A stretch of DNA of 64,000 nt from Struthio camelus. Taxonomy: Eukaryota; Chordata; Aves; Struthioniformes; Struthionidae. The first letter of the stretch is position 1. Every line of letters begins with the position of its first letter. The DNA lies in NCBI RefSeq assembly GCF_040807025.1, contig NC_090946.1, forward strand, positions 5,808,001 through 5,872,000. Direction: 5' to 3'. The position numbers and the translations under genes were made by a program. The notes beneath the pieces were generated by a model. That model did no database searches. It saw only the letters and a list, made by a program, of their open reading frames with translations, and was not told where the DNA came from. Positions 25,279 to 37,856 of the stretch are shown here, one piece after another.

Positions 25279-26217
25279 TTATTGGATGATATATCAATAA
25301 TTCAAGGAAATCACAGCCTGATCACTGAGTTCATTTTAATGGGACTGATAGACTGCCCAGATGTTCAGGTCCCTATCTTTCCTTTTTTCCCTTGTGATAG
25401 ATCATCCTCCTGTTGGGGAATTTTGGGCTGATCACTCCCATCAAAAATTAATCCCAGACTTCACACCCCCCCCATGTAATTTTTCCTGAGCAAACTACCC
25501 TTCTTAGATATCTGCTATTCCTCCTGCATTACCCCCAAAATGCTGTCAGATCTATTGGCAGAGAGAAAGGTCGTTTCTTCTGTTGGATGTGTTACCCAGG
25601 TTTATTTTTATGCAATCTTTGCCACTACCGAGTGCCACATCCTGGCCGTGATGGCATATGACTGCTGTGCAGCCATCTGTAGCCTGCTGAACTATAAAGT
25701 CACCATGTCCCAGAGGGTCTCTGTTCTGCTTGTACCTGTCTCATATTCAGCTGAGACGGTAAACTCCGTGGTACACACTGCCAGCACCCTCCATCTGTCT
25801 TTCTGCGGTCCCAATGTCATCAATCATTTCTACTGTGAAGGTCCTCCAATATTAAAGCTCTCCTGCTCCGATACCGGTGTCAGTGACATAGTCATGCTCA
25901 TGTTGGCTGGATTCAATATGATCACCACGAGCCTGATCATTGTCATATCCCATGCTTACATTCTGGTTACTATCCTGAAAATTCGCTCTAAGCAGGGCGA
26001 ATATAAAGCCTTCCCCACCTGTGCTTCCCATCCAACGGCGGTCACTGTCTTCTATGGGAATGCTGCGTTCATTTTTTCATAGCCGAGCTCAAAACACTCG
26101 CTGGATCAGGAAAAGGGGACGGTGATCCCCGTGCTGAATCCCCTCATTTACAGCCTGAGGAACACGGATGTGAAGGATGGCCTGAGGACACTCCTGATGG
26201 GGAGGCTTTTTTTCTAA
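25279..26217 (+). pseudogene. Olfactory receptor pseudogene, near full length
   Basis: A whole receptor can be followed from IIQGNHSLITEFIL (no in-frame Met remains where its sister gene at 21,506 has MMMDEGNHT) to [12 protein letters not shown] near 26,130-26,165 and a stop at 26,215-26,217. It is broken by a frame change in TM1 near 25,395, a stop in the PMYFFL motif near 25,476, and a stop at 26,080-26,082 before TM7. About ten codons of the loop and start of TM7 are also missing. The DRY motif has become AYDCCAAIC. The middle (25,540-26,079) stays open for 180 codons, so decay is moderate. Its sequence pairs it with the intact gene at 21,506 (shared [14 protein letters not shown]). A splice-acceptor-like CTTCACAG sits directly before it. 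Confidence 0.95.
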
Positions 26218-29200
26218 AATAAGTGTCTAAAAATAATTGGAGTACAGAAAACGGATTTACCTTTGAAACAGGTCTTCCAGAAGGCACAAAGAGTGGAATT
26301 CACACAATCTACTTTCAATTAGGTGAACAGACTAAGACAATTGTCTTAGCTTCCGGGACAGAATATGAAGAGAAAAAAGGACCTCCAGAAAGTGTTTCCA
26401 GATAGGGGTTACAATAGAGGTAAGATGAGGTGACAGCTCCTTTCATTTGCTTGTAAAGGGAGCCTAGCTAACTGTCTTATTTGTGCATAACTCAACATCT
26501 GTAAGTCTCAGTGAACCAAATTTAGTTTTCAAAATAAAAACAGAACTAACATATTGCTGTGTATTTCCCAACGTGTTAATATCCTGCCTATTTCTAATGG
26601 ATGAGCTCTAAGGCTTACCCTTAAATATAATTGACATTGATTTTCCAGATCAGTTTTGAGTGATCTGCTTGCGACGAATCCCATTTTGCACACAGCTTTT
26701 TCTCTTCAGCCAGCCAACTTTTAATGCAAGTGGCAGTTTCTAGCCTTTATAATCCCATATAGAGATGAGTAGCTAAAATGAGAACAATTATAAAGCCAGG
26801 TACCTCTCACTGGAACTAGATGAAATGATAGCTGTTTCTCTCAAAAGTACTAAAGTTAACTTTTTCCGAGTACCTGAATGATATAAGTCATGGCCTTTGC
26901 CATCTTGAAAATGGAAGGTGGTTTAATTGCTCACATATATCATTCATTTTTGGAAAGTTTTTGTCTAAATCATCATTATCCAGGTAAGAGGAACAACCAC
27001 CTGAAATTCCTTTTTTTTTTCCCTGAAAACTAAGAAACTCTTATACATAACAGAACGGCTAAGAGATCAGGGAAAAAGTGGGAATCATAATTTTTGGGAA
27101 TACTTACTTGGGTATCTGTACCTGCCCCAGACTCTTTCCTTCAAATAGTGGGAATCTCAAAAGAAGAATACAAACTGACAAAAAGATGTGGTATCTACCA
27201 CACTCAAGTGTACTTCACTGCATGCTCCCACAAGCTCCAGAAAAGAGATATGGATGAGCTAATGAGGCATGCCTAATGTGACATAGAGGAAGGTATCTTA
27301 ACGGTGTGACAGAATCCCCCAAACCTGGTGAATACAGTGCTGTCTCATCCAGACATCACCATCTCTGGGTTTGGCGTACTTAGTTTCTCTCCTAGGATGC
27401 CACCTGTGTAGAAAGGAAATTCCCTTGCAAGTTCTGTCCATAGTCTAGGTGACAACCTGAAGGGAGAGCAACGGACAGCCTGGGCACGCTAGGGAATGAC
27501 TCGGGTTAGTCCATGCAACATTTAAAGGGCGTCTATTGTCAAGTGCGCGCTTATCTCACACCCTATTATTTGGAAACAAGCCCAAGGAGATTTTAGAGAC
27601 GCTTCAGAGGAACTTGCCAGAAGAGAGAGCCTCTTGAAGATCCTCTTGAAATCCCGTCACCTATCGTCTACCTCACTCCTATAATTCAGCAGGACTCTAG
27701 CTCTGATACTAACTGGACATCTAATTCTAATTCTGCGCTGGCCTGCTGCTCCTTCCTGAACATCACTCCAGCTCCCATCCTGAATGGCATTTGGCTCGCC
27801 AGAGAGCTCTGAAGTCTTGCTCAATCCTAATCCGCTCACTGTTTGGGTTGAAAATGCCCTTTATAAATACTACCTACCATCCTCGCCATAAGTATTGCTC
27901 AGGCTTTCATCGCTTTCCCCAAACAGGTCCTAGAAACCCCACTTGAAGCCCCCAAAGCCTTTCTTAAAACTTCCCCAAGAGCCCTGCTTCTTCCCTCCTT
28001 CTGTCACTGCTTTGTTGTAGTCCTGTGCCCAGCCAATTTAAGTGTCACCAATGCTGGTAATAGACACTAGGCTTTATAACAACAATTAACTGTCACAAGT
28101 CTCCGGCTTGTCAAGCCTTTTCTGGTCTTGAACTTTTTTTAAGCTTGATTTTTAGCTGTATTTGCAAAATTATTTAAGAAGCTTCTGCAGTGCCTGCAAC
28201 TATCAGATAACAATTTATCTATCATCTCTTAGGTGTAATGGCAAAAATTACCCAATAGTCAGATACCTGCTGCCTTTCCTGGCATTTTGAGCATATTTTC
28301 ATTATGTCATTACTAACCTGTTTAAATCAGTTTTGTGAACTGTGTGATTTTTCCCCCCAAAAGAAACCATCATATCTAGGGGAACGACTAAGAGACCTGA
28401 GCAATTACAGTGCAACCTATAGACTAATAAAGAAAAAAAGAGAGTTAAGCAGTAACAGGGTGGAAACATACAGAAAAAAATCCCAAGCAGACCCAAGACT
28501 GAAGTGGAAGAAATGCCCGCCATGCCAATGCTCCCTTACCTATGACCTCCCTCTCCAGCCACTTTGCATGGTGCTATGCAGTACAAGAAAACTCTTCCCT
28601 TTTCCTCTAACTGCTGGCAGCCTGGCTGCTGCTTTGGGTGTGCTATTCATACTTTATGTGAAATTTCCTGAGGCTTGCAGAGACAGCACTTCCAGGCACA
28701 CCACAGAGGTCCGAAAAATGGCAGGGCAGGGCCAACATAGCTGGACTAATCATGCTGTCCTACAAGGCAAGGCATGGTGGTTGTGTGCTGGAGAGGAGCT
28801 GGGGCAGAATGTGTAGGGAAATAAAGAAAATAGGTGTGTTAGTAGCGTTGCTTTTTGACTATGATGTGCCACTTGCAACACATCAAAAGACATCAGTGTG
28901 CAATCATATCTCCCACACATCCCTCTGCAGTGACGGCTGAGGCATCACCCCATGCTCAGGTGCTGCCCTGCCCTGAATGCTGACAGAGGGCTTTCCAGAC
29001 AGCTTCTAGAAAAAACGGTCCTTCCCATTCCAGCAGGGGTAGATAGGCTCACCAGCATCCTCACATAGGTTGAGGGAGGCATAGCAGGTACCTGCCAGGG
29101 CCCTAAGTATACCAACTGGTTCTCCAACCTCTTCTCCCTATCAGGGCTTTGACTGTGGTCAAGGCCAGCTCTGATATGGTGCAGCTGTGTGACCTTGGAT

Positions 29201-32200
29201 CGGGCTGCTAGGAAAAGACCTGTGAAAAAACTTGGTGGGAGTCCCCTCCCTCACTTTGCTTGAGAGCTGCATTTAAGCTCAGCTGCCTGCTCTGGTCCTC
29301 ATGTGAGCTGGGTTGCAGTTGTGACTGGTTGGGTGTGCTCCTGATCTGGATCCAGGTCTGATTTCCTGGCTGACTCTGGTTACTGTTGCTGGACCTGCTC
29401 TGCTCTTCTTCTTTGGGTCCTCTGGGGCTGCCCTGTTGCTGGTGTGGTGTGCCTTGCTGTCAGATGCTTGACCAGCTGATGGTAAGAGACACATAGCTTT
29501 GTTTTCCCTCAGACTCTTGTACCAGCAGAGCAGCAGCTTCTGTGATAAGAGTGGTGGACTGGAGAGGTGTGGGAGAGTGAGTCTGAGGCTCCTTAAAAAG
29601 TAGTTCCTTAAGTTATTTGTGTCTTAACATACTGACCCTTCAACTCTGGTCCCTGACTTCAGGGCCTGGACTAGCTGTGACAAACCAGCTTTAGAAGTGT
29701 TTGTTGCCATTAACAAAGAAGAAAGTTTCTTTCTTGTTAGTGTCTGCTAATTAGTCCCTCATGGCTTGTTAAGAAAAATGAGTAAGGTGACTACAAGTTC
29801 ACTAAGAAGGTTTTGGGATCATTAGGATAATTCTGTCATGAAACCCAGAAGGACTTGTAAAGGTGATGCCCCCTGGAAGGGTGGCTAGTCCCCAAGGTGC
29901 ACCTCTTTCTCTGGGAGAAAAAGCAGTGTCACTTGTGGTGGCAATAGATTTAACCTCCTACATGACAAGAGCTTTGCGTTTAGGCCAGCTGAAAGGCATT
30001 CTGTAGGTCCAGCTACAACTGCTACTGCTGTTCACACTGGTACAAGCCTATTCATTCAATCCCTTTAAAGAATAAAGGCATCCCTGTTTTCATGACGTGT
30101 ACAGTTAACAAGCTTTTGTCGGTTCTTGCTGACTGGACAATTTGTTCCTGCCTGCTTTTCACTAATGGAAAGAAAAGCAAAAAAATAATGCAAAAGCTCT
30201 TCAAATATGGTGAAAGTTAGTCTAGAAAGAGGTGGTATTTGCTCCTGGATATACTCCTCCTCCTTCTCTGGTTTGTCCTGAACTAAGTACCAGGGAGGAT
30301 CTTGCATTATACCTAGTAAAGGCTTCAGCTGCTTCAACTGCTCCCAGGGAGCCTGAGGAATATGTAGATGTGTCCAGCAAGTCACCAAATGCAAACTTAA
30401 TTTACCTAGGCTTGCTTGGCTGACATAAGTCAAGGCTAGCTAGTGCTGGCTGGACTTGGTAAGGATCCTGGTGAGAAGTGGGAGCACTTGCCATCATAGT
30501 GTATCCCTATCAAGGCTGCAAGGAATAGCTCTTTTGCCAAAGATGTGGCAGGACATAACCCAGCAAGGCTGGTGCTTATTCTGTGCCAGCTATTATGCTC
30601 TGATTTTTCATTTGGCCATCTTCACATACAGCAGCGAGGGCAGCAATTTGACATGTGATCTGCCTTCAGGGGAAGAGGATCTGCCCAGAAACCCAAGCAC
30701 GAGGTAGCCTTGTTTCACTCCACAAGCTGAGCCACAAGTGGGAGTCCCAGGAGAAAGAGTAAAAATGTCTTTTAGTGAGGTTGATGTTTCCTGATCCTGC
30801 TTGAGTTGGACTGCAGTGCTAGGCAGGCAGTGGTTATTTCCACACTCCTGCCTACAAGCATGCAGAAAACAGTAGCAGGTCAGTGAATGGATGCCATGGA
30901 TATCATCCACTAGCAGTTGTCCTAGGCAATGGAAACCAAAAGTACTTGCCCTTGCCCTGGACGGGAAAGGACCAGCCAAGTAGCAGTCTCAACCCTGGCT
31001 CTTAATGCTGTGTCAGGCCTCATAAAGAGGTTGCCAAGCCTGCTGGTGCGCTCAGGGCCCAGGAGGAACCAATGAAGCTTGTTGGACTTCTGTAGATCTC
31101 TTCAAGAACACTATAAACTGAGTTTCTTGGGGTTAATGGGCTTGGGATAGAATTTAATGGTGTGCAGTTTTCTTTGTTTCTTTTCTTTTATTCTTAGACT
31201 GTGAAGCAAACTGAAATACACTACATACATCCTCCACATCTGATGTATTTCCATAAATCTGTGTTTCTTCTTATCAAGACTTTGGGACTGGTGAATTAGT
31301 CTCCCTTGACTCTGGACATCTGAAAACTCATTGCCTAAATCTGAGCTAATGAATCAGGTTCCTTCCAAAATATGTGGAAATGGAGGATATTTCATCCCAT
31401 CCCATCCTAAAATGGATGATTAAGTCAGGTAGGATGAATGGTGCAATAGGAGCAGATCTGTATAGTGAAACAGCAGGTGCCAAGGAGTCAATGTCATGTA
31501 TGTGCATTTTAGGACAGTTTCCTTTGGACTTGATTTATTGGAAGCCAAATTGCATTAGATGCACTCCTAAGCACATTCATTTTTAATCTCATCCAGGAAG
31601 AGCACAGTTCAGTCTGACCCTACCCTGCAATGCAAACCAGAACATGGTAAGTGGAGGAAAATTGGAAGATCCTTTTTAACACTACACTTTTCAGCTAAAC
31701 AAAAAAATAATATAGAAACCTTCCTCTGTAATCAAAGGTGTAAGTAACTTGGACCTAATTACTTAATTTTTATCTGCATTTGAAGGAGATGAATGCACTT
31801 GAGATTCCCTTAATTCCCCCTCAACAGTCTCTAAATTAAAGAAGGGGGGGAAAAAAGCTTTATTTCCCCCCCCCCCCCTTTCAGTTGGACTAAAACATTA
31901 TAAGGCGGGGGAGAAGGTAGGTTTACACCTAAGAAACCACTTGGTTGTTTTTTTTTAATATACTTTCCTACAAGTGATGCTAGAAGTATGCAGGACTGTG
32001 TGTGTATCTATGTGGTGGGAGCATCTGGCTAAAGAAGTACTGAGCAGAGGCAGGAAGGAGAGTAAATATTTTTGTAGCAGTGACACCTCCAGTTTATCAG
32101 GAAGCAGTTTGTGAACAGAAGAGTTATACAGTCGGTAGGGTGTAAATTCCATACTTATTGTGGAAAAAGCAAGAAATAAAAACACAAACTAGCAGCAAAT

Positions 32201-32231
32201 GTACTTATTTTGTCTTTATACACCTTAGTCC
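26218..32231. other. Six-kilobase intergenic stretch, no gene recognised
   Basis: This stretch separates the forward receptor group from the reverse group. It contains a pyrimidine-rich area near 29,230-29,520, homopolymer C and G runs near 31,840-31,880, and several unassigned open frames, the longest of which is listed separately. No RNA gene, CRISPR-like array or recognisable transposon was seen. Parts of 28.5-31.1 kb have higher G+C than the surroundings and may be an unrecognised old insertion. Confidence 0.3.
28304..28816 (+). other. Unassigned 170-codon open frame with one hydrophobic stretch
   Basis: The frame starts with ATG and has a basic, Lys/Arg-rich first half and one hydrophobic segment around residues 100-120 (SLAAALGVLFILYV) that could span a membrane. 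I do not recognise it. In 64 kb of six frames one or two open frames of this size are expected by chance, codon use looks random, and there is no splice or promoter support. It is recorded because it is the longest unexplained frame in the AT-rich part, not because I think it is coding. Confidence 0.12.
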
Positions 32232-33165
32232 CTAATTTTCTTTTATTAAGAAACTGTCTCTCTTCACTAGTCTCCTCAGGGCAACCTTCACATCCTTGTT
32301 TCTTAAGCTGTAGATCAGGGGGTTCAGCACAGGGGTCAGCTCTGTATTACACAGAGACCACCTTGTCCCTCCCCAGGATGTAGGAAGAGCTGGGCTGTGA
32401 ATAAATGAAGAGGGTGGAGCCATAGTAGAGGGTGACAGCTGCAGTAGAGGGTGGCACAGGTGGAAAAGGCTTTGCGCTGTCCCTCTGTCAAGCGGATCTT
32501 CAGGGTGGCAGCCAAGATGGAGGCGTAGGAAGCAATGACGAACGTGGACAGGAGGATGACATTGGAGGCCAAGATGAAATACAGGACCACGTGGCAGCTC
32601 CCTGTCACTGCAGGAGAGCTTAACTAGTGGGTACAGGTGGCAAAAGAGGTCACTGATGACGCTGGCATCACAGAAGCTGAGGGTGAACGTGTAGCTGGTA
32701 ATGATTGTGGAACTGGCAAAACCACTGAGACAGGAGGCAGCCACCAGCCCAACGCACAGGTTCTTGGACATGGTGGTGGCGTGAAGCAGTGGGTCAGAGA
32801 TGGCCATAATGGTCATAGGCCATAGCTACCAGCGGGTAGCACTCAGTATAGGCCAAGCCAGCAGAGAACTGAGCTGCACACCCAGCAAAGGAGATGCTCT
32901 TGTCCTCAGAGACACAGCTTGCCAGGATCCTGGGGGCATAGATGGAGGAATACTGGAGATCCAGAAAGGACGCTTTTCCAAACGAAAAAGTACCCTGGAG
33001 TATGGAGCTGTGAATGCTGTATATTAACACAACCAAGGTGATGTTTCCAGTAAGGCTAATAACGTAGACAGTTGTGAACACACAAATAAGAGAAGCTGTA
33101 GCTTTGGGTCAGTGGTGAGCTCCAGGAGGATGAAACTACTGATTGTACTGTGATTTCTTTCTCCC
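32232..33165 (-). pseudogene. Olfactory receptor pseudogene, near full length
   Basis: Read on the - strand it starts at VGERNHSTISSFILLEL near 33,164, where the start codon has become GTG. It then has a frame change in TM1, a recognisable TM2-TM3 block with AGCAAQF and MAYDHY (DRY changed to DHY) near 32,822-32,840, another frame change directly after it, TM4-ECL2 with TLSFCDASVISDLFC, a further frame change after KLSCSD, an intact KAFSTCA, another shift in TM6, and finally [16 protein letters not shown] ending at 32,232. At least four frame changes make it clearly dead. The C terminus is unusually well kept. It lies in opposite orientation to the receptors on its left and in the same orientation as those at 35.3 and 39.1 kb. 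Confidence 0.94.
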
Positions 33166-35259
33166 ACGTGCAGGGCAAATGGGCTGACCTGGAGACGGGG
33201 ATCATAGTGGTTATTTGATACTTGCAGTGCAGGGTCTGGAGACACCAGCTGAGAGAAGGGCTTCCATTTTGTTCAGCATTCCTCTCCATAGCAAAAGTAT
33301 GGGTCCATGCGTTAAGGAGCTAGATAGAAAACATGAACGTGGGCTGGAGGAGTAATAATAAGAAATTAACATAAGATGTTTAGTAACGCTCCACTCCTCT
33401 AATCACAAGTTATAGAGATACAGGAATTTTGGCTTAGGGTAGACTGTTCCTAACATCAGGTCTAACGCATGGGATGATCGTTTGGATACAAACGAGCATT
33501 ACTAGTATATTTGTCTTCCTGGGGTTTCTGGACAAAATAATAAAATTGAAAGAAGTTTTATCTTAAGAAAGGATGTGCTGTTATAATTTCAGCTAGGACT
33601 CAGTAGGAAAGTTTGCTATTTCATGTCAAATAGAGGTTAAACACTTGCCTCACTTTGATAGCTACATTTGCTGCAAATACACCTATGCATAACCCGATAC
33701 ATAGGGTGTAGGTATGTATACACACAGACTGCTTCCATAAATTGTGTAGTATGCATTGTATACTCGATGGACTATACACAAATAGAACACAAGATAGGAG
33801 AATATGAGCGAGTATGTGTGCATCTCCCTCTTTGTGTGTATTTGCTGACTATGCATTTCCCACTTCTGTGAGTGTGAAAGCTGAATGCTGCATTAATTTG
33901 GAGTAGATAGAAAGAATTGGAGACACATGTTTAAGAGAAATACATGCCGATCTGCCATCTGGTACAAACCAACATAGTTCCATTAAAATGTCTTTGATGA
34001 GTAATACCAGCAAGAGTACTGTCTCATTAAGTTTTTTGTTTGTTTTGCCTGAGCAAATATATCCTTCATGCCATACACCTAACTATTTAATAACTATAAA
34101 TGGGTCTATCTGGGAAGTCCTCTATTTTTAGGCACGTTCCCCAAAACGTCAGTCGTTCAGTGTGTGTGTGTATGATTTTGGATACCTGAGTACAGGCACA
34201 CTTGCATCTACAGAAGTTGGAATTCCTCTCACCTAACATTTACTAGTCTAAAATCTAATTAATTAGGCTCTTTCCACAATTAGTTAAAATGATAGCTTCT
34301 TACACGGGGTAATTCACCACACCTTAAAATAGGTGTCTAAACTGAGCTAGTCTGCCTGCACGGATACACAAGCAGGCAAAAAAAAGCTATATTCCAAATG
34401 CCCATGACAACATTATTTGTACATTATAGGTTTTCAGGCATATTTTTTTTTATTTGCCCCCCTTAAACTGCAATGTTGTTAAGGCAGAGGGCTATGTTCT
34501 TAGTTTTTCATTTGCACATAAAACAACCTGGCCGTTTTAATTTTGACAAACAGTCCGGGTTTGGTGGTTGGTTTCAAAGCTGTAGAGTTCAGAGAGAATT
34601 CCTTCAGTTTTACCCTTTGTCCAGCAGGTGAATTCCTGAGAAAACAATGGAATATCCTTTCCGAAATCATATCTGGCAATCTAGCTGGCTGTATGCCTTG
34701 TGTTCTCAAGTGACCTGCCATATCCCTCTGATATCTCATTTGTCTTAGCACTTAATGTTTCTCCACCTGTGGACTAGTGAGAGAGCCTGGAGAACCAGTT
34801 TAAAGCCTACAGAGTTACCTTAGATGTGGATGCTTTCCTTCAGATTTCTGGCAACAGCTGAGATGAATCCCAACTTTAGACTATAAGGTGAGCTGTGTCT
34901 TGCTGTTTCATTATAACTTTCCCCAAGCCCGATCCAGTTTTCTGAGCGCCTCCTTCAGGTGTCTCTGTATGTTGCAGGTGGTGTGGTAGGTTGGATGAAT
35001 TTTTCATCTGGCCTGATATGGTGACTATGATGTTTCTACTCAGGTAACACAACGGTGGAGAAGAAGAAAGAAGAGGAGACAAGGGAAGAGGAAAACTAGT
35101 CCCCTTTAAGGCATGTCTTAGACATGTCTTCAGTGCAACCACATCTGGCTCGTACATTTTGGAGGGGATTCATCCCACCTCTCTCTGGATATGTCAAAGT
35201 TTTAAAGTGTAAGCTGTTTCCTAGACAGAACTAGGCATTTCTGGGCAGTACTGTATTCC
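33166..35259. other. Intergenic, no gene recognised
   Basis: This is AT-rich sequence. A palindromic homeodomain-type site CTAATTAATTAG lies at 34,255-34,266. Around 34,120-34,340 there is text with AGGCACG and AATAGGTGTCTAAA similar to other intergenic parts of the window. Nothing codes for a recognised product. Confidence 0.35.
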
Positions 35260-35760
35260 ATCAGTAGTGGAGGAACGTCACAGAAGAAGAGATGGACAAC
35301 ATTAGAGCCATTATTTTGGCCACGGTTGCTATTGCGTAGGATCCCAGAGCCAGTCGGACACAAACCTTTTGAGCTGTGGTGGCCCTGTGGAGCAGAGGTC
35401 TGCATATGGCCATATACCAGTCACAGACCATTGCAGCCAGTGGGTAACGCTCAGTGATTGTCCACACTCCACAGAAATGCATCTGAGCTGTGCACCTTGG
35501 CCTAGAAATGGTTTTCCTTTCTGCAAAGAAGCATTTGGGGAGCAACTGCTGGGGAATTGCCTGGGTCTAGCAGAGAGAGGTGGCAAAGGAAGAAGTACGT
35601 GGGGGTGTGGAGTCAAGCCTGATTAGCGCAATCATGCCGAGATTCCCCACCAAGGTGGTGACATAAACTGGAAGGAACAGCACAAAGAGAATGACTGGCA
35701 GCTTCTGGATATCTGTGATTCCCAAAAGAATAAACTCTTCAGCTGTTGTCCCATTTCTTC
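35260..35760 (-). pseudogene. Olfactory receptor pseudogene, 5' half only
   Basis: On the - strand the N terminus [15 protein letters not shown]1 with [14 protein letters not shown] and, after frame changes, TM2-TM4 with AERKTIS, a degraded ITERYPLAAMVCDWYMAIC (DRY now DWY) and the ECL2 phrase SNVVHLFFCDVPPLL can all be read. Similarity stops near 35,262, so TM5-TM7 are absent: the gene is 3'-truncated as well as frameshifted. No in-frame ATG remains at the expected start. I see no repeat at the truncation point that would explain the loss. Confidence 0.9.
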
Positions 35761-37769
35761 TGAACGTTCCTGTAATGGATGTGTGCCTCTGTGAGTAGGA
35801 CAAAAGGCAAAGAACACAAATAAGTTACGACCACGGGGTGAAAGGATAATTCATAGTGACACTGGGGATATTTTGCATCTCACAGAGAGGAGGAGGGGGA
35901 AAAAAAAAATTAATGTTCTCATGTTAACAGAACCCAGAATCCCTGTCGGTATATGAGAGTTGAGCACTTAGCTCAAGTGTTTTTGAGAACTCTGCTGTTC
36001 TGATGCATGTAATATTTCTCTAATGATATTCCCAGGGAGGGTTTACTTTCTTTTCAGTGTTGAGGAACGACCAGAAACCTTCTGATCTCATTTTTAGAGC
36101 TCATGCTCAGCTTTATCGTTAAATCTGGGGTTGTGTTGAGAAACTCATCTTTGTTCACTGGTCTTGGGAAGGCTAAAAGGATGGTTTTGCTTATTTGCTC
36201 GGCCGTTATAATACGGTAGAGTAATTAAGTCACTCTAAGATGGGGAGGAGTAGGGGTTTTAAGGCATTGTTTATATAAGCTATGCAGGATGTGTATTTTG
36301 GAGCAAGATGAACAGCTTCCTAGAGTACCTGCTAATAGAGTCCTGAATGGCTAGATTGGGTGTACAAGTCTTCATCGGTAGGTGACAGCATTCAGCCAGC
36401 TAAATCACACGCTCAAACTCGGTGACAGGTATGTTAAATAAAAGCACTGCGGTAGCTATAGATGATATGGAAAAGAAAGAAAAACACTATAACCCACAAT
36501 TAGCTTTTCACGTCTCATAAAATGTTAATGAAAGGAAAAAAAAATGCATGTCTTTTCTGATTCCTATCTTGTTTTGATATTTCTTTCTGGAGTTCTGTAG
36601 ATATAAATAAAAGCCTGAGTTTGTGAGGAAGTGTTATTTGGTAAAATAGTTAAATGATTTAAGAATTGCTTAAGCTCCTGTTATTTATACTGTGTTCAGA
36701 ACAACTGAAGAGTACGCTTTTATGGGTTACAGGGGGTCAGCTAACTGGTAGCGACTGGCAAAAGCCGGCGGCGTGTTGGCTGCTGACATGCATTCATAAT
36801 TTTTGTACAATGAGAAATTCCACATGAATCAATGGGACTATTTGTGCTGACTGGTGCTATGGTGCGCATCACGTGCTAATGCCGCTGAATGATTCATTTC
36901 ATGCCCCACCACTTTTATTGCTATTATTTTCAGCAATCCAGTGCTCATCAAGTCAACACTGAAATTTTATAAATGTTGGTGGTATGAGATTAGGTATAGC
37001 TTATGAGAATGTCTTGAATCAGCTCCACGGCTGCTTTTAACCCGTGCAGAGCAGCTGTTTTCAAGCTGGCAAAGATCTGCCCCAGCAGATAGTCTTCTGT
37101 TGCTGTGTGCTTGCTTGGATGTCGTTTCTAATTCTAAATCCAAACTTTCAGGAGCAAGAGTTCAAAAAACACTCAGTGTGTTAGGGAAAGAAGTCACACA
37201 GACTCTCACTTTCTCTTTTTTCTTTTTTTTTTGGTAGATTTTGCTTTTAGCATTCTTCTATATTAAAATTCATTAAAGGGTTTTTGGCATTGTTGTACAC
37301 TTGAGCACAGATTGCATATTTATGTATTCTTGAAGTGACTAAGATTTAATGGACAGAATGAGGATAGAGAATAAAAACAGGAATGCAGACACAAGCTGCC
37401 AGATGTCATAATATTTCAAGCTACAGATGTTTCTCCACCTTTGAAACTACCTTAGAAACCTATTAAAAATGTTGCTTTCATTCCCCTAGACACAGATTCT
37501 GTGGAAAAGTTGGACTCATGGTGGAATTTAGATAAGGATCAAGTAGGCCTTTAGTTCACTGCCAGACAGTGAAAGACACAGTGTGTACTGCAGTCAGAAG
37601 AGGAAATTGCAAGCGCTTGATGTTCTCAAGTCCCTCAAATCTTAGTAAGAAGAAACAAAATGGAAGAAAAAATTCAGCACAGAAGTTAGTAGAGGAACTG
37701 TGGAAGATGTTATCCTAACGTTTTGGCAGTAACTTGGGCTTTTCTTTTTGTGTTGCCTTTTTTTAATAG
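35761..37769. other. Intergenic, possible conserved non-coding patch
   Basis: No gene is recognised. The stretch 36,750-36,910 has several CpG and dense homeodomain-like words in otherwise AT-rich DNA. It could be a regulatory element, but this rests on composition only. Confidence 0.25.
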
Positions 37770-37856
37770 AGAAAGGTCTCCGTCGTAGCCATGGGGCCAT
37801 AGACAGCGACAGGTCACGGAGGACTGGCCACATGAAGAGATCAATACTGATGAAAG
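37770..37856 (+). other. Candidate internal coding exon, unknown gene
   Basis: A strong 3' splice site (long T-tract, then AATAG ending at 37,769) is followed by 87 bp and a perfect-looking donor AAAG/GTAAGA. In one frame the exon is open and basic: KGLRRSHGAIDSD, then RSRRTGHMKRSILMKG. The exon is rich in CpG while its flanks are not, as coding exons often are. It ends in phase 1. The frame continues in phase into the candidate exon at 38,688. I do not recognise the peptide. It could be a real exon of a non-receptor gene, an old pseudogene exon, or chance. Confidence 0.25.

Noticed and set aside
29230-29520. Promoter-like CT-rich stretch with a TTTAAG box, considered as a possible solo LTR
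   Set aside because: No matching second copy, no clear TG...CA ends and no target duplication could be seen, so I make no element call.
30065-30433. A 122-codon reverse open frame
   Set aside because: No recognised motif and no splice or promoter support; length is within chance expectation.
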